This document shows positions 43,953-54,024 of a stretch of DNA of 64,000 bases, piece by piece (positions within the stretch are counted from its first letter, which is position 1; each line of letters opens with the position of its first letter). The position numbers were made by a program, and so were the translations under genes. The notes under the pieces were generated by a model. It saw nothing but the letters and a program-made list of their open reading frames with translations, had not been told where the DNA came from and did not search any database. The stretch comes from Desulfocicer vacuolatum DSM 3385 (GTDB lineage Bacteria; Desulfobacterota; Desulfobacteria; Desulfobacterales; Desulfobacteraceae). The DNA lies in the NCBI RefSeq assembly GCF_900176365.1, contig NZ_FWXY01000004.1, positions 186,001 to 250,000 on the forward strand, read 5' to 3'.

Positions 43953-46946
43953 TCATGTTTCAGCGGGTATTGTGGAAAAGGCATATTGATTTCTGCCTTG
44001 TTTTTTTGCCCGGTACAGCAACCGGTCTGCTGAATCCACGATGTGCATGGGAGCAAGGGTGGCAATGGGTACCATGGAAGCCACTCCCATGCTCACGGAA
44101 ACATATTTTTTCACCAGGGAGGTTTCATGGGGGATTTCAAGGGCCTTAATGTCAGCCATGATTTTTTCTGCCACGGCTTGGCCGCCCTTTTCATCGGTGT
44201 CCGGCAAAATGACGGCAAACTCTTCTCCACCGTATCGTGCCGCAAAATCTGCTGCCCGTCCCGATGCCTGGCTTAATGTCCGAGCCACTTTTTTTAGACA
44301 GTCATCACCGGCAAGGTGGCCATAACGGTCATTGTAAAGTTTGAAATAATCAATGTCTATCATGATCAGAGTCAGCGGGTGTCGATTGCGTTCACATCGT
44401 TGCCACTCCATTGAAAGAACCATGTCAAATCGTCTGCGGTTGGAAATCTGGGTGAGTCCATCTATGTATGACATGGTTTCAAGTTTTCTGTTGGCCTGGA
44501 GAAGTTCATGGTTTAAGGTGGCAAGTTTTTCATTGTACTGGGACATGTAGCGTTGGCGGTAAATTAAAAATGTCCCTGCCAGCACCCCCAGTGCCCCCAG
44601 TTTCCATATAAGAGCATAATCAATTCCTGTCTGGTAATTTAGCTGCATCCAGTTCTGGAACAGTCGGTGGTGCTCTTCCCGGGTCAATGAGTTGTTTGCC
44701 TTTTCCAGGATGGCAGATAGGACGGCATTGTCACCTCTTACCCCGGATTTGAAATGAATTTTCATGGGAATTTCGCCGGATATTTTGATGTCAAGAATTT
44801 GTTGCTTTTGAATATAATAACCGATTTCAGGGGCGGTGTGGATGAATCCGAAAAGGGATTGTTTCTGGACCATGGCAAGGCCTTGTTCAACGCTATCCAC
44901 GGGAACGAATTGCATTTCCGGGTATTTTCCCCGGAGGATTGAATAGAAAGATGTGTTGCGACAAATACCGATTTTTTTCTGGGAAAGTCCTTCAAGGGTG
45001 TTGATGTAAAGGGCTTTGTTGTCCGTGGCAATGACCAGGGGATATGCGACATAGGGCAGCGTTGTCTGGACGTCAGCAGACACCACATCCCCTGTCTGTA
45101 TCATGGAAATAATATCGCAATGCCGGTATCTACCTTCGGAATGGTTTTTGGGGGTGTCATGTTGTATATACCATTTAAAGGGCAGACCTATTTTGTCTGA
45201 AAGATGTTTGTAATATTCTGCAACAATTCCCCGGTAATCTCCCTCCTTGGTAATGTATTCATAGGGAGGATGATGGGGGTTTGCAACGCAGACGGTAAAT
45301 TCTTTTTTTTGTTGAAGATATTTTTTTTCCGCCAGGGACAGATTCTTTATTGTTGCCGAATCTTCCTGGGGGGCCATCCATTTGGAGGTAAGTTCATTGA
45401 ACTGCTCCGGTGTAATGATTGCAATGGCTTTGTTAAGGATATTTTGCATCATTGGCCAGTCATTTCTCACGGCCATTTGCAGGGGCAGTTCCCGGGAGAC
45501 TTCAACTTCCATGATTACCTTGATGTCATTAATGAAATGGCTTTTTATAATGTGATTAATGACGCCAAGGGTTCCCACAAATCCGTCAACCATGCCCAAA
45601 GCCAGCTGATTTAAGCCCTGGGTGGTGTTGTTTACGATGATGTACTCGGGGCCTGGATGTTCCTGAATGATAAGTTCGGTGAGGGCATATCCTTTGGGCA
45701 GGGCAATTTTTTTGTTTTTTAATTCAGACAGCGATTTAAAACGATTCCATGTGGAATCCTTGGACACCAGTACTTTGACAAGCTTCATATAAGGCTGGGT
45801 GAATATTAAAAAAGATTCTCTCTCCCGGGTTTTCCAGATTCCTGGAAAAAGATCAATCTGTTTTTGCCTGCCCATTTCAAGGAGTTGGGGCCATGAAAAA
45901 CCGTTGATGATGTCAAATTTGATTCCAATGGTTTCTCCGATGAGATCCAGGTAATCCATGACAAATCCTGCAGGTTTTCCGTTTCTCATGTAGTCAAAAG
46001 GGGGCCAGTCCATTTCATTGGCAACCCGGATAAGGGGATTTTTTTGTAGAAAAGATACCTCTTCCGGAGCCAGGGAGAGTTTTTGACTGGGATGAATGTT
46101 TCGATATCCCAGCCATTTTTTTTCAAGTTCGATGAGTTCGCCGGGGGGAATGGAGGCCAGGGCTTTTTCCAACATGCCGTGGAGCAGGGGGAATTTTTTG
46201 GGGACCATCAGGTGGAGGGATCTTTTTTTTCCCTGATCATATTCTTTGAACCAACCTGAAATTTTAAGAGCGTCCACATAGTTTTTTTCAAACATGAATC
46301 GGGCCACAGCAAAAAGTTCAATGGTTCCGTCTGCCCGTCCGTCAATGACTGCCTGGAAGGCTTCTTCCATATTTGTCAGCCTCAGTATATGGATATCAGG
46401 GTGATGTTTTTTTAGAAAATGTTCATGGGCATATCCTGTGGGGACAGCCATAATTTTTCCCCGGAATTGATTGATGCCGGAAACGGCCTGGGCATATCTT
46501 GGTATGATAAAAACCGTTTTATCTTTGTAATAGGGGCTGCTGAAAAGAGCAAAGGTTTCCCTTTTGGGGGTTTTGTATGCAGATTGGATGATGTCAATGT
46601 GGCCGTTTTTGAACCGGTTTATCAATTCTGTCCAGGAATATCCGTTGATGTATTTAATTTCTACTCCCAGGCGTTGTCCCACAATATTCATAAGGTCAAT
46701 GCTGAACCCAAATGGCTGATTCCCAATGGCAAAGTCAAAGGGGGGCCAATCGAGCTCGTTGCTCACCCGGATCACTGGATGTTTCCAGATAAACGCCTGC
46801 TCTTCCGGGGATAAGTTCAATTTCACCGGGGGCTGTTTTGCCCATGCCATGGGTTTTATCCCAAAAATAAAGGACAGTAGACACAGCAGGAACAAAATAT
46901 GGGGCCACTTGCCATGAAAGCGGTTGACCTGCCTGGAGGTTGTCAT
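43953..46946 (-). CDS. Membrane diguanylate cyclase with three tandem solute-binding domains
   Basis: The 997-residue protein has a signal/anchor (HILFLLCLLSFIFGIKPMAWA) and three consecutive SBP_bac_3 domains in the periplasm. They begin at VIRVSNELDWPPFDFAIGN (about 58), LIRVANEMDWPPFDYMRNG (about 305) and FTVCVANPHHPPYEYITKEG (about 565). A membrane span follows (LIWKLGALGVLAGTFLIYRQ, near 795), then a GGDEF domain with active GGEEF and the inhibitory RAAD site five residues before it. The WPPFD motifs recur in amino-acid/amine-sensing BvgS-like proteins, so a small nitrogenous ligand is plausible. It lies upstream of the hydrogenase operon on the same strand, 370 bases away. Whether it shares its output is unknown. 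Confidence 0.92.
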   Translation of the reverse strand: MTTSRQVNRFHGKWPHILFLLCLLSFIFGIKPMAWAKQPPVKLNLSPEEQAFIWKHPVIRVSNELDWPPFDFAIGNQPFGFSIDLMNIVGQRLGVEIKYINGYSWTELINRFKNGHIDIIQSAYKTPKRETFALFSSPYYKDKTVFIIPRYAQAVSGINQFRGKIMAVPTGYAHEHFLKKHHPDIHILRLTNMEEAFQAVIDGRADGTIELFAVARFMFEKNYVDALKISGWFKEYDQGKKRSLHLMVPKKFPLLHGMLEKALASIPPGELIELEKKWLGYRNIHPSQKLSLAPEEVSFLQKNPLIRVANEMDWPPFDYMRNGKPAGFVMDYLDLIGETIGIKFDIINGFSWPQLLEMGRQKQIDLFPGIWKTRERESFLIFTQPYMKLVKVLVSKDSTWNRFKSLSELKNKKIALPKGYALTELIIQEHPGPEYIIVNNTTQGLNQLALGMVDGFVGTLGVINHIIKSHFINDIKVIMEVEVSRELPLQMAVRNDWPMMQNILNKAIAIITPEQFNELTSKWMAPQEDSATIKNLSLAEKKYLQQKKEFTVCVANPHHPPYEYITKEGDYRGIVAEYYKHLSDKIGLPFKWYIQHDTPKNHSEGRYRHCDIISMIQTGDVVSADVQTTLPYVAYPLVIATDNKALYINTLEGLSQKKIGICRNTSFYSILRGKYPEMQFVPVDSVEQGLAMVQKQSLFGFIHTAPEIGYYIQKQQILDIKISGEIPMKIHFKSGVRGDNAVLSAILEKANNSLTREEHHRLFQNWMQLNYQTGIDYALIWKLGALGVLAGTFLIYRQRYMSQYNEKLATLNHELLQANRKLETMSYIDGLTQISNRRRFDMVLSMEWQRCERNRHPLTLIMIDIDYFKLYNDRYGHLAGDDCLKKVARTLSQASGRAADFAARYGGEEFAVILPDTDEKGGQAVAEKIMADIKALEIPHETSLVKKYVSVSMGVASMVPIATLAPMHIVDSADRLLYRAKKQGRNQYAFSTIPAET

Positions 46947-46982
46947 TTTAGATTTGTCCTTATGCTTAATGTGTTTGTTTTT

Positions 46983-47741
46983 TTATGCAATGCCTCCATT
47001 GACACCGAGAACCTGACCTGTGATGTAAGACGCCTGGTGGGAACAAAAAAAGGTGACGGCTGAAGCAACCTCCCGGGGCGTTCCTGCCCGTTTCATGGGA
47101 ATGGTTTTTGCTATTTCTTCCAGGGAGAGGTTTTTCACCATTTCGGTGTCAATGAAACCCGGAGAAACTGCATTCACCGTTATATTCCTTGATGAGACTT
47201 CCCTGGAAAGCGCTTTGGTGGCACCGATGAGCCCCGCTTTGGAAGCTGAGTAGTTAACCTGACCTGCCTGGCCCATTTGTCCCGAGGTCGAGGTGATATT
47301 TACAATTCTGCCAAAATTTTTTCGAATCATTGATTTTACCACAAACCGGGTGACATTGTAAAATCCTGTGAGGTTTGTATCCAGAACCCTTTGCCATTTC
47401 TCCGGTTTCATCCGTACCATGAGGGTGTCGTCTGTGATTCCGGCATTGTTCACCAGAATATCAATTTTTTTATGTTTTTCCAGAATATTTTTTACAGTTG
47501 TTTCTGTCTGATCCCGGTCTGCCACATCAAAGCAGATGATTTCTCCACTTCCTCCGGCATTTTCAATGCTGCATAAGGTATCTTTTGCTGCGGCTTCATT
47601 CTTGATATAATTAATGAGTATATGTCTGCCTGTTGCTGCAAGATCCAATGCAACAAAGCGCCCTATTCCCCGGCTGGCACCTGTTACCAGGGCAATTTCA
47701 CTGCATTCGACGGTTTTTTGTGAATTTAAAGATGAATTCAT
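46983..47741 (-). CDS. FabG-like short-chain dehydrogenase/reductase
   Basis: This 252-residue SDR has the NAD(P) motif TGASRGIGR, NNAG in ILVNNAGITDDTLM, the catalytic serine in INITSTSGQMGQ, and the YSASK active site. The C-terminal GFIDTEMVKNL and ITGQVLGVNGGIA are like 3-oxoacyl-ACP reductase. The internal ATG has AAGGAA upstream. It is not beside other fatty-acid genes, so acetoacetyl-CoA reductase or another 3-oxoacyl reductase role is equally possible. The gene's leader runs into an R1/R2 composite repeat. Confidence 0.88.
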   Translation of the reverse strand: MNSSLNSQKTVECSEIALVTGASRGIGRFVALDLAATGRHILINYIKNEAAAKDTLCSIENAGGSGEIICFDVADRDQTETTVKNILEKHKKIDILVNNAGITDDTLMVRMKPEKWQRVLDTNLTGFYNVTRFVVKSMIRKNFGRIVNITSTSGQMGQAGQVNYSASKAGLIGATKALSREVSSRNITVNAVSPGFIDTEMVKNLSLEEIAKTIPMKRAGTPREVASAVTFFCSHQASYITGQVLGVNGGIA

Positions 47742-47778
47742 GTGCTTAAATTTCCTTTTTTGAGACCATTGTTTTTTT

Positions 47779-47831
47779 ATAACTGCCACGGGCAGACCTT
47801 ATCAAAATACGGTCCGCCCGTGGCGGTTTTA
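47779..47831 (+). repeat. R1 end fragments joined head to head
   Basis: AACTGCCACGGGCAGACC is followed after 10 bases by GGTCCGCCCGTGGCGGTT. The two arms pair over about 18 bases with two mismatches. Each arm is the outer end of an R1 element, so this is a junction of two opposed R1 ends, or an R1 whose left hairpin was deleted. R2 follows directly. Confidence 0.65.
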
Positions 47832-47835
47832 TATT

Positions 47836-48000
47836 AAAAGGCAGCCTCCAAAGCAACCTCAGCAGAGCCGCCCCCCCGATGGGCAATAGGAACCGGACAA
47901 TTGAGCTGTCTACAGTTCCGGTCCGGGCCCATTGCCCATCGGGGGGGCGGCGGCATAATACCATTTGGCTCCGCGTCTACGACCCTATATTTGTTGTGGC
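47836..48000 (+). repeat. R2 repeat copy (part of R1-R2-R1 composite)
   Basis: This is an intact R2 with CCGCCCCCCCGATGGGCAAT and its exact complement flanking TTGAGCTGTCTACAG. It ends in TTGGCTCCGCGTCTACGACC and TATTTGTTGTGGC. It sits between R1 fragments in the FabG/amt spacer. Confidence 0.85.
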
Positions 48001-48024
48001 TGGAGATTACAGCCATGTGGGTTT

Positions 48025-48115
48025 TATATGAAATACTCTGCAAATCAGGGACGTATTTCAAGTTTTGTTGTGGGTAAAGCCGGATCAGAATACAGTCTGC
48101 CCGTGGCAATTATAG
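48025..48115 (+). repeat. R1 repeat copy (right part of composite)
   Basis: This R1 has an intact left hairpin (GAAATACTCTGC with GTATTTC) but a broken right stem (GGGTAAA opposite TCTGCCC). It ends GGCAATTATAG and is followed by 145 bases of sequence before the amt stop codon. No gene lies in that stretch. Confidence 0.8.
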
Positions 48116-48260
48116 CAAAAATAAAGAAATTTTAATAACAATAACTGTTCTTTTTGAGCAGGTCATTTGGTCTGTTTCACCGGTTGTTATGGAATGGAGA
48201 AGTATTGTTCAATGTGGGACTCAGGGATGGATATTTGCATCGCATGGGGAAAGTGACATG

Positions 48261-49790
48261 TTATGCGTGGTTATCTATGGGAAATCCGCAGTAAGCCTCA
48301 TTACCGTGTTCTGTGATATCAAGACCGGTGACTTCTTCTTCCTGGGAGGCCCTGAGACCAATGGTATGTTTGATGGCAAGAAAAAGAACCATACCCGTAC
48401 CAAATGCCCAGACAAATCCCACGCCGATGCCCATGAGTTGGGCCATGAGAGTGGTGGTGCTGAATGTTTCCACACCAAAGAAGGCGTAGGCAAGGGTTCC
48501 CCAGGCACCACAGACACCATGGACACTGATGCAGCCGACAGGATCATCGATCTTTAATATCCGCTCGATGAAAAGAACACTGTATACCACCAGAACACCT
48601 GCCACACCGCCGATGATCACGGAATCCCACACACCTACCACATCAACAGCTGCGCAGATGGAAACCATACCGGCCAGGAATCCATTGACGGTCATGCCCA
48701 CATCGGGTTTCTTAAATGCCATCCATACAGCTGCCATGGCTGCAATACCGCCGGCGGCCCCTGCAATGTTGGTCATGACGGCAATGCGGGCAAGGTTACC
48801 GTCAAAGGTGGTGGTGCTGCCCGGGTTGAATCCAAACCACCCAAGCCACAGGAGGAATCCGCCGATGACGGCAAAGGGAAGATTATGCCCGGGGATGGCC
48901 CGGGGTTTACCGTCAGCGTCAAATTTCCCAATTCTGGGACCAATGACAATGGCACCGGCCAGGGCCAGCCATCCGCCAATGGAGTGTACAACAGTGGAAC
49001 CTGCAAAATCATAGAAACCAACGCCAAGAACACTTTCCAGCCAGCCCTCCCCGTCCAGGAGGCTGCCCCAGGCCCAGCTGCCAAATGTGGGGTAGATAAA
49101 GGCGCATATGATGGCACTGTAAACAAGATAACTGGTGAATTTGGTGCGTTCTGCCACGCCGCCTGAAACAATGGTGGCAGTGGTGGCGGCAAATACACAC
49201 TGGAACAGCCAAAAGGCAAACCCCCACTGGGTGGCACCGGTGCTACCAAGGAAAAACAAAGACTCATCCGGACCTGCAAACATGATATGAAATCCCACGG
49301 CCAGGAATGCGATGGTTCCCATGCAAAAATCCATGATGTTTTTCATCATAATATTCACAGCGTTTTTAGCCCGGGTGAATCCCGATTCCACCATGGCAAA
49401 CCCTGCCTGCATTAAAAAAACAAGAAAAGCAGCCATGCAGGTCCACAATACATCCCCTCTGTACTGAAAAATTTCCATGTCTGTGAGGTACCGTACAATG
49501 GTGGTGCTTGTGGGAACACCGTTTATGTTTATCTCCACCTCCTCTTCAATGGGGCTGGTCTCATCCCGGTAAGCTCCGGATACGGGCAGCTCCCTGCGGA
49601 TCTCTTCCTGGGTTTTTCCCTGGAACAGGTAAACCGGATAGGTGGCTACGGCTTTGTTTAAGGTGGCGTTGTCATTGGCACAGGCCATGGAGGCGGATGT
49701 GACTGACCACAACATACACAAATAAAGACTCATCAATAAAAAAAATTTTTTAACCCCTGGGGTTACGGGGAAGTGGGCTTTGGGTTTCAT
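48261..49790 (-). CDS. amt: Ammonium transporter Amt
   Basis: Amt brings ammonium across the inner membrane. The 509-residue protein has a cleavable-looking signal (residues 12-35). It then has a roughly 75-residue periplasmic stretch not found in E. coli AmtB, and eleven membrane segments from ILWTCMAAFLVFLMQAGFAMVESGF-type TM1 onward. The Amt landmarks NIMMKNIMDFCMGTIAF, DFAGSTVVHSIGGWLALAGAIVIGPR with the first pore histidine, GFNPGST and ISVHGVCGAWGTLA with the second pore histidine are present. glnK lies 135 bases upstream on the same strand, the usual pair in which GlnK plugs the channel when nitrogen is plentiful. Confidence 0.93.
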   Translation of the reverse strand: MKPKAHFPVTPGVKKFFLLMSLYLCMLWSVTSASMACANDNATLNKAVATYPVYLFQGKTQEEIRRELPVSGAYRDETSPIEEEVEININGVPTSTTIVRYLTDMEIFQYRGDVLWTCMAAFLVFLMQAGFAMVESGFTRAKNAVNIMMKNIMDFCMGTIAFLAVGFHIMFAGPDESLFFLGSTGATQWGFAFWLFQCVFAATTATIVSGGVAERTKFTSYLVYSAIICAFIYPTFGSWAWGSLLDGEGWLESVLGVGFYDFAGSTVVHSIGGWLALAGAIVIGPRIGKFDADGKPRAIPGHNLPFAVIGGFLLWLGWFGFNPGSTTTFDGNLARIAVMTNIAGAAGGIAAMAAVWMAFKKPDVGMTVNGFLAGMVSICAAVDVVGVWDSVIIGGVAGVLVVYSVLFIERILKIDDPVGCISVHGVCGAWGTLAYAFFGVETFSTTTLMAQLMGIGVGFVWAFGTGMVLFLAIKHTIGLRASQEEEVTGLDITEHGNEAYCGFPIDNHA

Positions 49791-49925
49791 GTTTCGGGTC
49801 TCCTTGAATTAGAATTTTGTCAATGATAACTTTTTGTATTTATTAATTGTATCGGCAGTTAATTTTGGTTCTGGTTCTGGGTCACATTGTTATGTCAGGT
49901 GGGGATTCACGGGTGCCTGGGAAAA

Positions 49926-50291
<366 letters not shown>

Positions 50292-50408
50292 TTAACGTTA
50301 AGTTGTTTTCATTGCCTGGTTTGTTTACTTAAAAGGAAGCAAGATTTCAGACTGTGAATCCCTTGCTCTCTTTTGCCTATTGCTTTTTTGTTCTTGTAAA
50401 TCTTTAAA

Positions 50409-50425
50409 AGCATAATAGATGCCAT
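50409..50425 (-). promoter_or_regulatory. Candidate sigma-54 promoter of glnK-amt
   Basis: Read on the minus strand, this is ATGGCATCTATTATGCT: the -24 GG and -12 GC dinucleotides have exactly 10 bases between them. Two positions differ from TGGCAC-N5-TTGC (T for C, A for T). It is about 145 bases before glnK. Sigma-54/NtrC control of glnK-amt is well established in proteobacteria. I did not find a clear NtrC site nearby. Confidence 0.45.
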
Positions 50426-50666
50426 GTGTTGTGTTTTTGTTTTTAATTTTTATATATTATTGAAATAATAGTAAAATTTGGGGTTGGTTTTTGAATTGAT
50501 TTTGCTGTAGATAAATTCTATTTTCTATTTAATTGCAAAAAAGTATCACTTTGTATTTATAATTACTTTTTTGTTGTTATATAAAAGCGTAGGTATGAAT
50601 TTGGTGTTTAATGGCGTGTATTACATTGGCTGGATGGGAAAAATATAATGGGTCAGGGTAGGGGTA

Positions 50667-50837
50667 AGAAACTCAACGGGCTTCATTTCAAAGCCGGCAT
50701 TTTTAAATGTACCGATGGGTTCAGGCTTTTGTTATTGATGTTATCGACCAAGGCCTTTGCCAACGAAAAAAGCCTCGATAATGTCAATAACGAAAGCCTG
50801 AACCCACCACGAAATGCGAACACCGAAAGTTGAGTAA
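50667..50837 (-). repeat. R3 MITE-like element, copy 2
   Basis: The 171-base element is inverted relative to copy 1 and matches it closely apart from lacking the tandem block and five bases of one end (TTTCG). Its ends are ACTCAAC and GTTGAGT. The flanks read AAGAA on both sides, which may be a 5-bp target duplication. It contains the same imperfect hairpin. No transposase is present. Confidence 0.8.
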
Positions 50838-50957
50838 GAAAGTAACTGGAAATTGACAGGGAGAAGTAAAATGTTGGAAATATTTATAAAAGGCTTGACT
50901 GAAAGGTGTTTATGGTTGATAAATTAAATATAGTTAAGGACTAATAAAAGGACTGAC

Positions 50958-51935
50958 ATGTCTATCTACGAAAATGCGGGTACATTGTTTCTGGGAAGTC
51001 GTTTAAAAAGATTGAGTGATCAGTTTTTATCTGATCTGGGCAAAATTTATGAAGGGGCGGGAATTTCCTTTGAACCCACCTGGTTTCCCATTTTTTATCT
51101 TTTGGATACCACAGAGGATGTGACCATTTCACGCATTGCAAAACAGTTGGAGATAACCCATTCCGGGGCAAGTCAGATGGTGACCTCCCTGAAAAAAAAG
51201 GGCTTTGTTGAGATATCCCGGATTTGCCAAGACAGGCGTTTGAAAACCGTGGCATTCACGGCCCGGGGAAAGGCCAAATTAAAAGAGATCAAACCGGTGT
51301 GGAGAGCACTTCGGGAAAGTATGGATGATCTGCTTTCACCCAAAGGGCAGCGATCCAGGGTTTTGGGCCTTCTGGAAGAGTTGGAGGCAGGCATGGCCCG
51401 CATGGATCTTGTTATGACCGTGGAAAAAAGGCTTTTATTTAATCAGTTTCTGGATGAGATTGAAATTGTGCCTTACCTGGCTGAACTGCATGATGCGCTT
51501 ATGGCTCTGGTGCTGGGATGGATTGCTGACAATCCCCACACCCTTCACCGGGATGTCAACTGGATGCATCAGATGCCTTTTACGGTTTCCGGGGGAAAAA
51601 TGCCCCTGATTCTCATGGCAGTTCATCAAAAAGAGGTAATATGTGCCTGTGTTGCCATGCCTGATTCCCGGAATCACAGTGCTGAACTTTCCCTTGTTTT
51701 TAAAGTTGACCGGTTTTCCACCCATCTTGTTCAGGCTCTTTGGGATCAGATGAATGAACAACTGGAAAAAAAAGGGATTTTTCATGCAATCATACGGACT
51801 GACATCACCCATTCTTCCTTGTTAAAAATATTGCAGAAAAACGGGTTTAAATTAAGAGAAGTGGAAAAGAGTGCCGCAGGCCATGGCACCTGCATGTGTT
51901 TATCCAGAAATTTTAAAAAAGGAATAAAATCATGA
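50958..51935 (+). CDS. MarR-type regulator with a GNAT-like C-terminal domain, candidate hut regulator
   Basis: The 325-residue protein has an N-terminal MarR winged helix (about 20-145, with ITHSGASQMVTSLKKKGFVEISRICQDRRLKTVAFTARGK). Its C-terminal half (about 170-320) resembles a degenerate GNAT acyltransferase fold (LILMAVHQKEVICACVAMP, then IIRTDITHSSLLKILQKNGFKLRE). I cannot see an intact acetyl-CoA P-loop. It overlaps the hutU start by 4 bases (ATGA), so it is the first gene of the hutU-hutI operon and probably controls it. A ligand such as urocanate, histidine or an acyl-CoA is a guess. An R3 element lies upstream. Confidence 0.78.
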   Translation: MSIYENAGTLFLGSRLKRLSDQFLSDLGKIYEGAGISFEPTWFPIFYLLDTTEDVTISRIAKQLEITHSGASQMVTSLKKKGFVEISRICQDRRLKTVAFTARGKAKLKEIKPVWRALRESMDDLLSPKGQRSRVLGLLEELEAGMARMDLVMTVEKRLLFNQFLDEIEIVPYLAELHDALMALVLGWIADNPHTLHRDVNWMHQMPFTVSGGKMPLILMAVHQKEVICACVAMPDSRNHSAELSLVFKVDRFSTHLVQALWDQMNEQLEKKGIFHAIIRTDITHSSLLKILQKNGFKLREVEKSAAGHGTCMCLSRNFKKGIKS

Positions 51936-53968
51936 TGCAAAATATGGATGTATCCAATGCAATGACCATCAAAATGGATGAAATATTTACAACACTTCCA
52001 GACATGCCTGATTTTGTGGAGGGGATTAGAAGAGCTCCTAAGAGGCCCCTGCATCTGAATAAGTCTGAAATTGCCCTGGCCCTGAAAAACGCCTTAAGAT
52101 ACCTCCCCGAAGCCTGGCATAAAAAACTGGCACCGGAGTTTCTGGATGAACTTCTCACCTGGGGTCGTATCTATGGATACCGTTTTCGACCGGCGGGACG
52201 TATCCGGGGAAAATCCATTGATGAGTACAGGGGAAAATGTGTGGAAGGACGGGCCTTTCAGGTGATGATTGAAAATAATCTGGATTTTGACATTGCCCTT
52301 TATCCCTATGAGCTTGTCACCTATGGGGAAACCGGCCAGGTGTGCCAAAATTGGATGCAATACCGTATCATTAAAAAATACCTTGAACATGTCACCCGGG
52401 ATCAGACCCTGGTGGTGGAATCAGGTCATCCCCTGGGACTTTTTAAATCATCCCCCACATCCCCCCGGGCCATCATCACCAACGCCATGATGTTGGGGCT
52501 TTTTGATGATCAGGAAAACTGGGAACGGGCCACGTCTCTTGGGGTTGCCAATTATGGACAGATGACCGCCGGTGGCTGGATGTACATAGGTCCCCAGGGC
52601 ATAGTTCACGGAACCTACGGCACCCTTTTAAATGCGGCCCGCATGGAGCTTGGGGTGCCGGAAGACGGGAATATGACAGGAAAACTTTTTGTCACCTCGG
52701 GTCTTGGCGGCATGAGCGGAGCCCAGGGCAAGGCCATTGAGATTGCCAACGGAGTGGGCATCATTGCCGAGGTGGATGCTTCCAGAATCAAGACCCGTCA
52801 TGACCAGGGCTGGGTGAGCCAAGTCACCCGGGAACCGGCTGAGACCTTTGCTGCGGCAGAAAAAGCCGTGGCAGCAAAAAAGGCTGTGGCCATTGCCTTT
52901 CATGGCAATGTGGTGGACCTTCTGGAATATGCTGTTGACAACAATATTTCCATTGATCTTCTATCGGACCAGACATCCTGCCATGTGGCCCATGGCGGTG
53001 GATATTGTCCCCAGGGGCTTACCTTTGAACAGCGTACGGAAATGTTGCGTTGTGATCCTGATGAATTTACAAAAAGGGTGGATCTCTCCCTTGTGCACCA
53101 TTATAAATTGATTAAAACCCTGGTGGAGCGGGGAACCTATTTCTTTGATTACGGCAATGCTTTTATGCGGGCGGTTTTTGATGCCGGGGTGAAAGAGATC
53201 TGTAAAAACGGTGAAAACACACTGGATGGATTTATCTTTCCTTCCTATGTGGAGGATATCATGGGGCCGTTGATGTTTGACTATGGGTATGGGCCTTTCA
53301 GGTGGGTGTGTCTTTCCGGCAAGGAATCAGACCTTTTAAAGACCGATCAGGCGGCCATGAACTGCATTGACCCGGACAGGAGATTCCAGGACAGAGATAA
53401 TTATATCTGGATAAGGGATGCCCAAAAGAACAAGCTGGTGGTGGGCACCCAGGCCAGGATTTTGTATCAGGACGCCATGGGCCGGGTGAACATTGCCTTG
53501 AAATTCAATGATATGGTAAGAAAAGGAGAAATAGGCCCTGTGATGTTGGGAAGAGACCACCACGACACCGGAGGCACAGATTCTCCCTTCCGGGAAACGG
53601 CCAACATAAAGGACGGCAGTAACATCATGGCGGACATGGCCATCCAGTGTTTTGCCGGGAACTGTGCCCGGGGCATGAGCCTTGTGGCCCTGCACAACGG
53701 CGGCGGGGTTGGTATTGGCAAGGCCATCAACGGCGGGTTCGGTCTGGTTCTGGACGGCAGTTCCCGGGTGGATGACATCATTCGACGGGCCATGCTCTGG
53801 GATGTCATGGGCGGGGTGGCCAGGCGCTCCTGGGCCAGGAACGAAAATTCCATGGCCACTTGTGCAGAGTTCAATGACATGTGCCGGGGGGAGGCCCACA
53901 TCACAATTCCCTATCTCACCGATGAAAAAATGATTGATGATCTTGTGGACGACAAATATAAAAAATAG
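51932..53968 (+). CDS. hutU: Urocanate hydratase, long form
   Basis: HutU adds water to urocanate to give 4-imidazolone-5-propionate, the second step of histidine breakdown, using tightly bound NAD+. Conserved parts include TWGRIYGYRFRPAGRIRG, VVESGHPLGLFKSSPTSPRAIITNAMMLG, ANYGQMTAGGWMYIGPQGIVHGTYGT, the Rossmann-type TSGLGGMSGAQGKAIEIANG, SDQTSCHVAHGGGY and GRDHHDTGGTDSPFRETANIKDGS. At 678 residues it is the long form like vertebrate UROC1, rather than the roughly 555-residue E. coli/Pseudomonas type. It overlaps the regulator gene and precedes hutI by 56 bases. hutH is not in the window. Confidence 0.94.
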   Translation: MMQNMDVSNAMTIKMDEIFTTLPDMPDFVEGIRRAPKRPLHLNKSEIALALKNALRYLPEAWHKKLAPEFLDELLTWGRIYGYRFRPAGRIRGKSIDEYRGKCVEGRAFQVMIENNLDFDIALYPYELVTYGETGQVCQNWMQYRIIKKYLEHVTRDQTLVVESGHPLGLFKSSPTSPRAIITNAMMLGLFDDQENWERATSLGVANYGQMTAGGWMYIGPQGIVHGTYGTLLNAARMELGVPEDGNMTGKLFVTSGLGGMSGAQGKAIEIANGVGIIAEVDASRIKTRHDQGWVSQVTREPAETFAAAEKAVAAKKAVAIAFHGNVVDLLEYAVDNNISIDLLSDQTSCHVAHGGGYCPQGLTFEQRTEMLRCDPDEFTKRVDLSLVHHYKLIKTLVERGTYFFDYGNAFMRAVFDAGVKEICKNGENTLDGFIFPSYVEDIMGPLMFDYGYGPFRWVCLSGKESDLLKTDQAAMNCIDPDRRFQDRDNYIWIRDAQKNKLVVGTQARILYQDAMGRVNIALKFNDMVRKGEIGPVMLGRDHHDTGGTDSPFRETANIKDGSNIMADMAIQCFAGNCARGMSLVALHNGGGVGIGKAINGGFGLVLDGSSRVDDIIRRAMLWDVMGGVARRSWARNENSMATCAEFNDMCRGEAHITIPYLTDEKMIDDLVDDKYKK

Positions 53969-54024
53969 GGATGCAGTGGCAGGCTTGACCCCAGTGCTGC
54001 CGACCCCGGAATCGGGAGGAAAAA

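Noticed and set aside
47779-48115. CRISPR array
   Set aside because: The repeats are palindromic, 50-165 bases long, differ from each other and have no regular unique spacers; no cas gene is nearby.
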